Source: Bacteroidota bacterium
GTDB lineage: Bacteria; Bacteroidota; Bacteroidia; Bacteroidales; UBA1556
Reading direction: 5' to 3'
NCBI GenBank assembly: GCA_003973505.1
Contig: QNXT01000113.1
Span: 1 to 14,118 of the forward strand
Length of the DNA stretch: 14,118 nucleotides
In this document: positions 6,711-14,057 of the stretch, piece by piece
Layout: the number at the start of each line of letters is the position of its first letter
Position numbering within the stretch: the stretch's first letter is position 1
Notes under the pieces: model-generated
The model's input: the letters and a program-made list of their open reading frames with translations, nothing else
Databases searched by the model: none
What the model was told of the DNA's origin: nothing
Position numbers and translations under genes: made by a program

Positions 6711-8582
6711 ATGTTTCAGAAATACGATGTAATAGTAGTAGGAGCAGGACATGCAGGAGCGGAAGCAGCGGCAGCAGCAGCTAATCTTGGCTCTTCTACT
6801 ATGTTAATCACCATGAACCGACATGCTATAGCAGCCATGTCGTGCAACCCAGCTATGGGTGGAATAGCAAAAGGACAAATAGTACGCGAGATTGATGCCT
6901 TGGGTGGTTATTCTGGTATTATTACCGATAAAACCATGATTCAATTTCGAATGCTTAATAGATCCAAAGGACCTGCAATGTGGAGCCCACGAGCACAAAG
7001 TGATCGAAGATTATTTACCTGGGAATGGCTAAAAGCACTTGAATCATTACCAAATCTAGATTTTTGGGAAGATACCGTTAGTGATGTTATCACAGAAAAT
7101 GGGAAAGCCGTTGGAGTAAAAACAAAAATGGGAATTGAATTTCGAGCAAAATCTATTATTCTTACAAACGGTACTTTTTTGAACGGAGTAATTCATATAG
7201 GAGAAAAAAGCTTTTCAGGGGGTAGGATAGGAGAGAAGGCGGCAACAGGATTGACAGAATCTCTGGTAAAATTAGGATTTGAAACCGATAGAATGAAAAC
7301 CGGAACACCTGTAAGAGTAGATGGGCGAAGTCTGGATTTCTCGAAAATGGAGGAACAAAAGGGTGACGAAATACCTGGTAAATTTTCATTTACCGATACT
7401 CCTAAACTCGAAAAACAAAGAAGCTGTTATTTGGCATATACCTCAACTATTGTACATGATAAACTAAGAACAGGTTTTGATAAATCACCAATGTTCGTTG
7501 GAAGAATTCAAGGAGTAGGTCCAAGATATTGCCCATCGATTGAGGATAAAATTGAACGTTTTTCGGACAAAGACCGTCATCAATTATTTATTGAACCTGA
7601 AGGTTGGGACACAAACGAAATTTATGTAAATGGATTTTCTTCATCACTTCCAGAGGATGTACAATTAGAAGCTTTACGAAAGATACCCGGTTTTGAAAAA
7701 GCCAAAATATTTAGACCTGGCTATGCCATAGAATATGATTATTTTCCACCTACACAGTTGAAATATACTTTGGAAACTAAGCTTATCGAAAACCTCTATT
7801 TTGCAGGACAAATAAACGGTACTACGGGTTATGAAGAAGCTGGTGCGCAAGGATTGATGGCTGGAATAAACGCACATCTTAAAATAAATAATAAAGAAGA
7901 ATTTATCTTAAAAAGATCAGAAGCATACATTGGCGTTTTAATCGATGATTTAATAACAAAGGGTACAGAAGAGCCTTATCGTATGTTTACATCAAGAGCC
8001 GAATACCGCACACTACTTCGACAAGATAATGCGGATTTACGTCTAACAGAAAAATCATTTAAAATTGGCCTTGCTTCCAAAGAGCGTTTTGAACGCGTAC
8101 AATATAAGAGAGAAAAAATCGCAGCGCTTATTAAGTTTGTAAAAACAAAAAGTGTAAATCCAAAACAAATTGAAGACTATCTTATTTCATCAGGAACAGC
8201 CGGCTTAAAACAGAAACTGAAAATCGCCCAAGTTTTATTGAGACCTCAGGTAGAAATAGAAAAGTTAATTGAGTTAATCCCTGACTTGAAAGACTTTTGT
8301 TCAACCATCGATTGTTGTTATCACGAAATCGTAGAAGAAGTATCAATTCTTATCAAATACGAAAACTATATCGTAAAAGAAGAAGAAAACGCCAACCGTA
8401 TTTCAAAGTACGAAGATATCTACCTTAAGGAAGATATCGACTATTTGAGCATAAAAGCCATTTCGCATGAGGCAAGGGAAAAATTGAATAAAATAAAACC
8501 AAAAACTATCGGACAGGCATCCAGAATAAGTGGAGTTTCACCTGCCGATATATCTGTTTTATTAGTTTACATTGGAAAATAG
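6711..8582 (+). CDS. mnmG: tRNA uridine-5-carboxymethylaminomethyl(34) synthesis enzyme MnmG (GidA)
   Basis: A 623-residue FAD enzyme, full length for the family. With the GTPase MnmE it installs the (carboxymethyl)aminomethyl group on C5 of wobble uridine 34 in certain tRNAs. Visible: N-terminal Rossmann FAD motif GAGHAG (11-16) in [16 protein letters not shown]; family signatures [19 protein letters not shown] (44-62, conserved Cys45) and [10 protein letters not shown] (272-281, conserved Cys274); second FAD motif [18 protein letters not shown] (364-381); and a helical C-terminus ending [14 protein letters not shown], the normal family end for MnmE/tRNA contact. The TAG stop lies inside the 8-bp direct repeat of a MITE-like insertion that starts at the next base, so the protein itself is intact. 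It is bracketed by two parS-like sites, 9 nt upstream of the ATG and 172 nt after the stop. mnmE is not in the window. Confidence 0.98.
   Translation: MFQKYDVIVVGAGHAGAEAAAAAANLGSSTMLITMNRHAIAAMSCNPAMGGIAKGQIVREIDALGGYSGIITDKTMIQFRMLNRSKGPAMWSPRAQSDRRLFTWEWLKALESLPNLDFWEDTVSDVITENGKAVGVKTKMGIEFRAKSIILTNGTFLNGVIHIGEKSFSGGRIGEKAATGLTESLVKLGFETDRMKTGTPVRVDGRSLDFSKMEEQKGDEIPGKFSFTDTPKLEKQRSCYLAYTSTIVHDKLRTGFDKSPMFVGRIQGVGPRYCPSIEDKIERFSDKDRHQLFIEPEGWDTNEIYVNGFSSSLPEDVQLEALRKIPGFEKAKIFRPGYAIEYDYFPPTQLKYTLETKLIENLYFAGQINGTTGYEEAGAQGLMAGINAHLKINNKEEFILKRSEAYIGVLIDDLITKGTEEPYRMFTSRAEYRTLLRQDNADLRLTEKSFKIGLASKERFERVQYKREKIAALIKFVKTKSVNPKQIEDYLISSGTAGLKQKLKIAQVLLRPQVEIEKLIELIPDLKDFCSTIDCCYHEIVEEVSILIKYENYIVKEEENANRISKYEDIYLKEDIDYLSIKAISHEAREKLNKIKPKTIGQASRISGVSPADISVLLVYIGK
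8575..8582 (+). repeat. Left 8-bp direct repeat (probable target-site duplication)
   Basis: GAAAATAG directly abuts the left terminal inverted repeat of the 160-bp element and is identical to 8743-8750. Its last three bases are the mnmG stop codon TAG, so the duplication restored or kept the stop. Confidence 0.65.
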
Positions 8583-8742
8583 GGCTAAATTCTAATTGTC
8601 ACAGCATTTTTTACTTTTTGTTTTACCCTTGCCCTAAAGGGAACCAAAAAGAAAAAAAACGAATCTTGTTTCTTCAATGGTTTCTCCCTTTAGGGTTGGG
8701 GCGAAAAACCATTGAAAAAGTGGTAAGAATTAGAAATTAGCC
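8583..8742. mobile_element. 160-bp MITE-like non-autonomous element
   Basis: The ends are 15-bp terminal inverted repeats with one mismatch: GGCTAAATTCTAATT (8583-8597) and AATTAGAAATTAGCC (8728-8742). They are bounded exactly by 8-bp direct repeats GAAAATAG. The two halves are imperfect inverted copies of each other along their whole length, sharing for example CCCTAAAGGGA (8632-8642) and its complement TCCCTTTAGGG (8685-8695). Each half also has its own hairpin: CTTTTTG/CAAAAAG (8614-8620 with 8645-8651) and TTCAATGGTTT/AAACCATTGAA (8673-8683 with 8706-8716). There is no coding capacity. Size, terminal inverted repeats and 8-bp duplication fit a MITE mobilised in trans by some transposase; which IS family cannot be told from this one copy. 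A REP-like or transcript-ending structure is the alternative, but the exact direct repeats favour insertion. Confidence 0.65.
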
Positions 8743-8750
8743 GAAAATAG
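8743..8750 (+). repeat. Right 8-bp direct repeat (probable target-site duplication)
   Basis: GAAAATAG directly follows the right terminal inverted repeat and is identical to 8575-8582. It lies one base before the extended parS palindrome, so without the element the mnmG stop codon would be followed almost at once by parS. Confidence 0.65.
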
Positions 8751-8754
8751 CAAT

Positions 8755-8770
8755 TGTTCCACGTGGAACA
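8755..8770. promoter_or_regulatory. parS: parS-like ParB-binding palindrome, downstream of mnmG
   Basis: TGTTCCACGTGGAACA again, identical to the site at 6686-6701. Here the perfect symmetry extends to 22 bp (8752-8773, flanks AAT and ATT), and a further AATTGT at 8780-8785 repeats part of the arm. The two sites are 2069 bp apart centre to centre. Matches chromosomal parS except for one symmetric base pair. Confidence 0.87.
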
Positions 8771-9003
8771 ATTACTACAAATTGTAAATTCGATAATATT
8801 CAAAATTAGCCGTTTTAAGCGCTTTAGACAGTATTTAACCCTTCTGTAGTATATTATCTATAACAAACAGGAGAACGTGCGTCAGATTCCATTTGTTAAA
8901 CCCTCTGTATCTCGTTGATATTCTGTAATATAACTAATAATATAGTAAATACTAACGTTTTATATAATGTTTTTTCAAAAATCAAGCTAATTGCTTTTTA
9001 TCA
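8771..9003 (+). other. AT-rich gene-free leader region with small direct repeats
   Basis: No open frame of useful length is present on either strand. It contains an imperfect direct repeat, TTAACCCTTCTGTA (8835-8848) and TTAAACCCTCTGTA (8896-8909), with a third TTCTGTA at 8921-8927. An AT-rich tract runs on to the kinase promoter. No convincing DnaA boxes (TTATCCACA type) are visible. It may be a regulatory leader of the kinase gene or carry a small RNA; the sequence alone does not decide. Confidence 0.4.
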
Positions 9004-9011
9004 TATATTTG
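9004..9011 (+). promoter_or_regulatory. Probable -7 promoter element for the histidine kinase gene (TATATTTG)
   Basis: TATATTTG is an exact TAnnTTTG match in non-coding sequence, 22 nt before the ATG at 9034. A TTG at 8991-8993 is too close for a normal -33 element, and no better one is visible. Transcription from here would give a leader of roughly 15-20 nt and would exclude the TTG at 9022 as the main start. Confidence 0.5.
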
Positions 9012-9033
9012 TTTTTAAACATTGTTGATTTAT

Positions 9034-12000
9034 ATGAAAACGATTCGCTTTCCTTTTCTGGACTTTTTAAGAAAAAATAAATTGATGGTTTTTGGCGGAT
9101 TATTCTTAATCATTTTCTTTTTGACTTTACTCCTTGTCGGAATTTATCAAAACAAAATAGGGAATGGAGTCAGCTATTCTAAAATTCAAAATACTATTTT
9201 GAATATTGAATCGAAAATGAATCAAAATATCAATAAAATTATCCAACAAGTTTCTCACGATAAAGACTCCTTCTATTTTACGAAAAGTGAATTATTAAAA
9301 TGCCGAGCTTCAAATATCAATTATTTTGTTTTTAAGAGGGATTCACTGTATGCATGGTCAGATAATGAAGTTATTCCTAAAACCACAGGAAACTCAGAAA
9401 ACAACACAAGGGTACTCAAACTTGACGATGGTTATTATCTTGCAAAACAACAACGATATAAGGAATATAAAATCATTAGTCTATATTTACTTGAACACAA
9501 TTACCCATTTGAAAATGAACATCTTGTCAATGAAATAAACCAAGATTTCAATATTTATAAAAAACTATCTTTCGAATATAAGAACACCCTTAATGCTTAT
9601 CCTATAAAAGATTCTCAGGGAAATTTTCTATTTCAGTTAAAATTCGACAATTCACCAAAATTGCGAACCGATCAAATCATCTTATTATTTGCTTTCTATT
9701 TCCTTTGTATAACACTTCTATACAATTTCATTTTTTTATTGCTAAAAAGAAGATTTAAAAAATATTGGTTCTTACTCATTTTTACTTTTACCATATTATC
9801 AATTAGAATCATTCTTCAATGGATACAATGGCCTAATATACTATACTCCAGTAAACTTTTCGAGCCTACATCATTTGCCATTTCCTCCATCTTACCATCA
9901 TTAGGTGATTTATTTTTGAGTGTTTACAGTGTCTTTATAATAATACTCGCAACACAAAAAGTACTTTCTTTCAAACAACCCAAACGACTAGCTACCATAC
10001 AGACATTTGCTGTAACAATCATAATACTCCTTACTGACTTTCTTATATATATTGGAAGCTTAGACCTGATTCATAAGCTCATAATTAATTCAAACATCAA
10101 TTTTGATATTTCAAATTTGTTTGGATTAACATTCCTTAGCATTATTGGGCTTATTACCATTATAGGTATATTATTTACTTTCATTATCATTTTGTATAAA
10201 AGCCTTCAATACGCTGTAAAACTCTTTGATAAAGTAACAATTCCAATATTGACGAGTTTAGTTGTATTCATCGTTCTGAGCATCGTCAATTATTTTTGGA
10301 TTCATCTATCTTACAGTTTACTTAGCTTATTTTTTGTTCTCGTTTTATTTATCCAACTTAAATCTAAATCAGTTTCTGACTATAGCTTGGCAAATATTTT
10401 ACCTGTACTACTCATATTATCCTTTATCACCACCATAACGATGAATAAGGATGTTTATGAAGCAGAGCATCTTAAACGTCAAACTTTAGCACAATCGGTT
10501 GCAATAAATCAGGACCCACAAGTGGAATATATATTCCATAAAGTAGAAGAAAAGATTTATAATGATAGCACTTTAATTTCCAATTTTTATAATAACGATA
10601 TAAGTTTCGATTCCATTTCGAATTATATTGTAAAAAAGTACTTCACTAAAGAATCCCATTGGTCGAAATACGATATACAAACCACAATATGCGATAACTC
10701 AACAGAGCTGGTAATAAAACCCGATGATATCAGAATCATGTGTAATGATTTTTTCTATAAAAATCTTATTGCTTACGGAACCCTTACCTCAAACAAAAAC
10801 CTATACCACCTTCAATATGGTAGCGGTCAGATAAACTATTTAGGATTATTTCGATTTATCGAAAAAACAAAAGAAGGAGATATTACCTACACTATCTACA
10901 TGGAGATTAACTCCAAGTTAAAGCGCAAAGGGTTTACCAAACTATTGAGTGAAAAGGGTAATGACCCTTTCGAAAAACTCAGAAACTACTCTTTGGCAGC
11001 ATACTATAAAGACACCTTGGTAGAAAACTATGGTAATTATTCCTATCCTGAATTATTGAATAAAACGCTAAAATCCAATCAAGAAATGCTGTTTATGGAC
11101 AGAAATGGATTCAACCATTTGGTTTATCATAACAATAAATCGGAGTATTATATTTTAAGTAAAAAGAACCCCGAAAAACTTACGATGATTGCCCCCTTTT
11201 CCTATATTTTTATTCTGTTCTCAGTCATATTTCTGCTGTTTAGCATTTTATTCAAAGGTTCATTTGTGGATTGGACATTCGAAGCCAATTTTACCGATCG
11301 TTTGCAATTAACCATGATTACCATTATCATCATCTCGTTTTCGATGATTAGCTATTTCTCGGCGCATTATATTGTATCCCTAAACAACGATAAAAACAAT
11401 CAGGCATTAAAAGAATTAAGCTCATCGCTTCAAATGGAATTTGAACATAAAGTAAGTACGATTGATGTATCGCAGAGTGCAATAAATAAAGACTATTTAC
11501 AAACGCTTTCCACGAAGTTTTCGAAGGTTTTTGATACCGACATCAATCTCTATAACTTACATGGTGATTTAATTAGTTCCACACGGCCCGAAATATTTGA
11601 AAAACATCTACTCTCCGAAAAAATTAACCCAATGGCATACTACCAATTGTCTAAAGAAAAAGAGAGTTTTTATGTTACACAAGAAAATATTGGGCATCTT
11701 ATTTATTCGTCATCCTATCTTCCGTTTCATAATAATAAAAAGGAGGTTGTAGCCTATCTGAACCTTCCCTATTTTGCTCGTCAGCACGAATTACAAAATG
11801 AGGTTTCGAGTTTTTTAATGACATTAATGAATGTTTACACCTTTATCATAGTGTTGTCAATCATTGTTATATTACTTATATCCAACTACATAAGCCGTCC
11901 ATTAAGAATGATAAAGGAGAAACTACAAAGATTAACATTAGGAGGAGCAAATGAAAAAATAGAATGGAAAGGCGAAGATGAAATTGGACGCTTGGTCGAA

Positions 12001-12735
12001 GAATATAATCGCATGGTTGACCAAATGGCTATCAAGGCCGAATTATTGGCTAAATCGGAGCGAGAGAGTGCCTGGCGCGAAATGGCTAAGCAGGTAGCAC
12101 ATGAGATTAAAAACCCGCTCACCCCCATGAAATTGAGTGTACAATACCTATTACGCTCGTGGAACGAAAAAGACCCTGATTGGGAAGATAGATTATACCG
12201 TTTGAGTGAAACTTTAATTCAACAAATCGATACATTATCAGATATTGCAACCGCATTTTCAGATTTTGCTAAAATGCCCAAATCGAATAATGAGAAAACA
12301 AACCTTCATGAGATTATAAACCATGCAATTGAATTGTATTCAGATTATACAAATATCCAAATTAACTATAGCCAAAGTAATACTGAGCTCTGGGTTTATG
12401 CAGATCAAAAGCAATTATTAAGGGTGTTTAACAATTTGATTAAGAACGCTATTCAATCATTTGAAATAAATCAAAATGGTTTTATCGATATTGATATTGA
12501 GGACAAAAACGATTATTACGAAATATCCATACGAGATAATGGATGTGGCATTGAGGATGATAAAAAACCCCTCATCTTTGTACCAAATTTTACAACCAAA
12601 AGTAAAGGAACAGGACTTGGACTCGCCATGGTAAAAAATATCATTATCAGTATGAACGGAACGATTAATTTTGAATCAACAGAAGGCAAGGGTACCGTTT
12701 TTATAATAAATTTACCCAAATACGAAAATGCGTAA
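9034..12735 (+). CDS. Large polytopic NtrY-like sensor histidine kinase
   Basis: A 1233-residue inner-membrane histidine kinase. Order of parts (residues approximate): membrane segment 18-37; extracytoplasmic region 40-212; a block of about seven or eight membrane segments (215-470); second extracytoplasmic region (470-718); membrane segments 721-741 and 759-780; a third sensor region 781-926; membrane segment 933-950; HAMP linker with SRPLRMIKEKL, 951-1003; HisKA with phospho-acceptor His1023 in WREMAKQVAHEIKNPLTPMK; HATPase_c with N-box NNLIKNA (1133-1139), G1 RDNGCGI (1167-1173) and G2 KGTGLGLAMVKN (from 1191). All catalytic motifs are intact. The HEIKNPLTPMK form resembles NtrY-type kinases. 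No receiver domain is fused and no response regulator gene lies in the window, so it is an orphan here. I chose ATG 9034 over the in-frame TTG 9022 because ATG is preferred and the promoter element lies just upstream. The signal is unknown. Confidence 0.9.
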   Translation: MKTIRFPFLDFLRKNKLMVFGGLFLIIFFLTLLLVGIYQNKIGNGVSYSKIQNTILNIESKMNQNINKIIQQVSHDKDSFYFTKSELLKCRASNINYFVFKRDSLYAWSDNEVIPKTTGNSENNTRVLKLDDGYYLAKQQRYKEYKIISLYLLEHNYPFENEHLVNEINQDFNIYKKLSFEYKNTLNAYPIKDSQGNFLFQLKFDNSPKLRTDQIILLFAFYFLCITLLYNFIFLLLKRRFKKYWFLLIFTFTILSIRIILQWIQWPNILYSSKLFEPTSFAISSILPSLGDLFLSVYSVFIIILATQKVLSFKQPKRLATIQTFAVTIIILLTDFLIYIGSLDLIHKLIINSNINFDISNLFGLTFLSIIGLITIIGILFTFIIILYKSLQYAVKLFDKVTIPILTSLVVFIVLSIVNYFWIHLSYSLLSLFFVLVLFIQLKSKSVSDYSLANILPVLLILSFITTITMNKDVYEAEHLKRQTLAQSVAINQDPQVEYIFHKVEEKIYNDSTLISNFYNNDISFDSISNYIVKKYFTKESHWSKYDIQTTICDNSTELVIKPDDIRIMCNDFFYKNLIAYGTLTSNKNLYHLQYGSGQINYLGLFRFIEKTKEGDITYTIYMEINSKLKRKGFTKLLSEKGNDPFEKLRNYSLAAYYKDTLVENYGNYSYPELLNKTLKSNQEMLFMDRNGFNHLVYHNNKSEYYILSKKNPEKLTMIAPFSYIFILFSVIFLLFSILFKGSFVDWTFEANFTDRLQLTMITIIIISFSMISYFSAHYIVSLNNDKNNQALKELSSSLQMEFEHKVSTIDVSQSAINKDYLQTLSTKFSKVFDTDINLYNLHGDLISSTRPEIFEKHLLSEKINPMAYYQLSKEKESFYVTQENIGHLIYSSSYLPFHNNKKEVVAYLNLPYFARQHELQNEVSSFLMTLMNVYTFIIVLSIIVILLISNYISRPLRMIKEKLQRLTLGGANEKIEWKGEDEIGRLVEEYNRMVDQMAIKAELLAKSERESAWREMAKQVAHEIKNPLTPMKLSVQYLLRSWNEKDPDWEDRLYRLSETLIQQIDTLSDIATAFSDFAKMPKSNNEKTNLHEIINHAIELYSDYTNIQINYSQSNTELWVYADQKQLLRVFNNLIKNAIQSFEINQNGFIDIDIEDKNDYYEISIRDNGCGIEDDKKPLIFVPNFTTKSKGTGLGLAMVKNIIISMNGTINFESTEGKGTVFIINLPKYENA

Positions 12736-12740
12736 TTTCG
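12733..12740 (+). promoter_or_regulatory. Possible -7 promoter element for the acetyltransferase gene (TAATTTCG)
   Basis: TAATTTCG has one mismatch to TAnnTTTG and overlaps the stop codon of the kinase gene, 32 nt before the acetyltransferase ATG. It has the same TTCG ending as the element before the DUF4175 gene. No -33 element is evident. Weak evidence. Confidence 0.25.
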
Positions 12741-12772
12741 CAGCATTATAGAATAATTCAGAACATCTCAAG

Positions 12773-13243
12773 ATGAGTAAAATAATTAAGTTTAATCCCG
12801 ACGAAAAAGACCTGCTAAATATTGCATTTGATATACGACGTAAGGTTTTTATTGAGGAGCAAAAAGTAAGCGAAGAAGAGGAATTCGAATTTGAGGACGA
12901 ATGTACCCACTTTTTGATATATCATAAAAAACAACCCGTTGGCACTTCGCGCTATCGGATAACGGAAAAGGGGATAAAGTTGGAGCGGTTTGCATTATTA
13001 AAAGAAGCAAGAGGAAAAGGTATTGGATATGATTTACTACGATTTACACTCAACGATGCAAGGCAATTTAAAAAACATATATACTTAAACGCACAAGCAA
13101 GCGTTGTTAACTTCTACAAACAGCAGGGCTTTATAATTGATGGAGAAAAATTTATAGAAGCTAATATTATTCATTATCCTATGAGTTTCGAAAACCCTCA
13201 CAATCTTCATAAAGCTATTGAAAAAGCAGTTTGTAGAAGATAA
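12773..13243 (+). CDS. GNAT family N-acetyltransferase (ElaA/YjcF-like)
   Basis: A 156-residue single-domain GNAT protein, cytoplasmic, transferring an acyl group from acetyl-CoA to an unknown amine. Visible: an N-terminal IRRKVFIEEQKV stretch typical of the ElaA/YjcF subgroup; the acidic loop EEEEFEFEDECTHF; the core strand KLERFALLKEARGKGIGYDLL (residues 63-83), whose R-G-K-G-I-G is the pyrophosphate-binding motif A; and the motif-B region YLNAQASVVNFYKQQGF with the conserved Asn and Tyr. The start ATG is 37 nt after the kinase stop, so it could be read from the kinase promoter or from its own. No substrate clue comes from the neighbours. Confidence 0.88.
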   Translation: MSKIIKFNPDEKDLLNIAFDIRRKVFIEEQKVSEEEEFEFEDECTHFLIYHKKQPVGTSRYRITEKGIKLERFALLKEARGKGIGYDLLRFTLNDARQFKKHIYLNAQASVVNFYKQQGFIIDGEKFIEANIIHYPMSFENPHNLHKAIEKAVCRR

Positions 13244-13269
13244 ATATAAAATAAATTAGTAGAAAATAA

Positions 13270-13277
13270 TACATTTG
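13270..13277 (+). promoter_or_regulatory. Probable -7 promoter element (TACATTTG)
   Basis: TACATTTG is an exact TAnnTTTG match in non-coding sequence, 22 nt before the ATG of the small lipoprotein gene at 13300 and 27 nt after the acetyltransferase stop. No -33 TTTG at the usual spacing. It is the likely promoter of the lipoprotein / SprT-like pair. Confidence 0.5.
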
Positions 13278-13299
13278 CCTAAACAAAATAAACATTCAA

Positions 13300-13449
13300 A
13301 TGAATAAACATAAATTACTTATTTTTAGCATATTCTTCGGAATTGTCATACTATTCTCCTCTTGTAAAGGCGTGAAAGTTCGCCATGGTAAAGATTGCGG
13401 CTGTGGTTCATTTAGCCAACACCAAATACAAAAAGAACAGCCACAATAA
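13300..13449 (+). CDS. Small Cys-rich lipoprotein (49 residues)
   Basis: A short frame starting at ATG 13300 and ending with TAA 13447-13449. The N-terminus is a signal peptide: MNKHKLL, a hydrophobic core IFSIFFGIVILF, then FSSC, a lipobox-like site with Cys22 as the predicted lipidated residue. Phe at -3 is unusual for the strict consensus, but I believe FSSC-like boxes are common in Bacteroidota. The mature part is only 28 residues, KGVKVRHGKDCGCGSFSQ and a polar tail rich in Gln and His; the CGC pair could bind metal or form disulfides. Support for being real: promoter element at 13270-13277, a proper signal peptide, and a stop that overlaps the next start by one base (TAATG), which suggests translational coupling. 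I do not recognise a family or function. Confidence 0.75.
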   Translation: MNKHKLLIFSIFFGIVILFSSCKGVKVRHGKDCGCGSFSQHQIQKEQPQ

Positions 13450-14057
13450 TGACCCAGGAAGAATACGCAAAAGCACTATGCGAATTTGTCCCGGAAGAGG
13501 TTTCGTCCATTCTCACCAAATGGATATTTGAATATAATATCCACCTCACAATCTCAAGGGATAGAAAAACAAAACTCGGAGATTTTCGCATAAATAATCG
13601 CGACAATTTGCTTCGAATAAGTGTAAATGGAGGCTTAAATCCTTATGCTTTTATTATCACATTAGTTCACGAAATTGCCCATGCCGTTGTACATATTAAG
13701 TACAGATATGCCAAACCCCATGGTATCGAATGGAAAAAAGAGTATCAAAAATTAATGGTGGAAATATTTGCCCGAAATGTATTTCCTAAGGATATTAATT
13801 CCGCATTGGCAAATTATATGCGCAATCCTAAGGCTTCAAGCAATGCTGATAAACGTTTATATATGGCTTTGCGCAAATATGACGACAATAAACACAATGT
13901 CACTTATTTACAAGACCTGGAAGAAGGTGCTGAATTTATTCTACAAAACCGTCTTTTCAGAAAAGGAAAAAAACGCAGAACACGTTTTAGCTGCATTGAA
14001 ATAGGTAGTAATCGTGAATATACGGTCAATGCCTTGGCAGAAGTTATTATTCCTTAA
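13449..14057 (+). CDS. SprT-like zinc metallopeptidase-fold protein
   Basis: A 202-residue cytoplasmic protein with the SprT/Spartan-like zinc site: HEIAH (74-78; ligands His74 and His78, catalytic Glu75) and a third ligand, His91, in KPHGIEWK, the PHGxxW pattern typical of SprT domains. An N-terminal helix and the strand DFRINNRDNLLRISVN precede it. The C-terminus (about 150-202, YLQDLEEGAEFILQNRLF, then RRTRFSCIEIGSNREYTVNALAEV) forms probable beta strands but has only one Cys, so the zinc ribbon of E. coli SprT is absent. The role may be protease-like or DNA-protein-crosslink-related, as in eukaryotic Spartan, but the bacterial function is unproven. The ATG shares one base with the stop of the upstream lipoprotein gene. 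The 3' end overlaps the probable minus-strand gene by 11 bp. Confidence 0.85.
   Translation: MTQEEYAKALCEFVPEEVSSILTKWIFEYNIHLTISRDRKTKLGDFRINNRDNLLRISVNGGLNPYAFIITLVHEIAHAVVHIKYRYAKPHGIEWKKEYQKLMVEIFARNVFPKDINSALANYMRNPKASSNADKRLYMALRKYDDNKHNVTYLQDLEEGAEFILQNRLFRKGKKRRTRFSCIEIGSNREYTVNALAEVIIP

Noticed and set aside
8801..8808. Minus-strand promoter element (TAATTTTG on the reverse strand)
   Set aside because: It matches TAnnTTTG, but there is no minus-strand gene to serve and such 6-base matches are expected by chance in AT-rich DNA.
8771..9003. Replication origin (oriC) in the AT-rich gap beside parS
   Set aside because: The AT-rich DNA and the parS neighbour make it tempting, but no cluster of DnaA boxes (TTATCCACA type) is present; the best matches, such as TTATCTATA, are too weak.
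9022..9033. TTG at 9022 as the start of the histidine kinase
   Set aside because: It would add only Met-Leu-Ile-Tyr before an ATG that fits better. The promoter element at 9004-9011 would place the transcript start too close to it.
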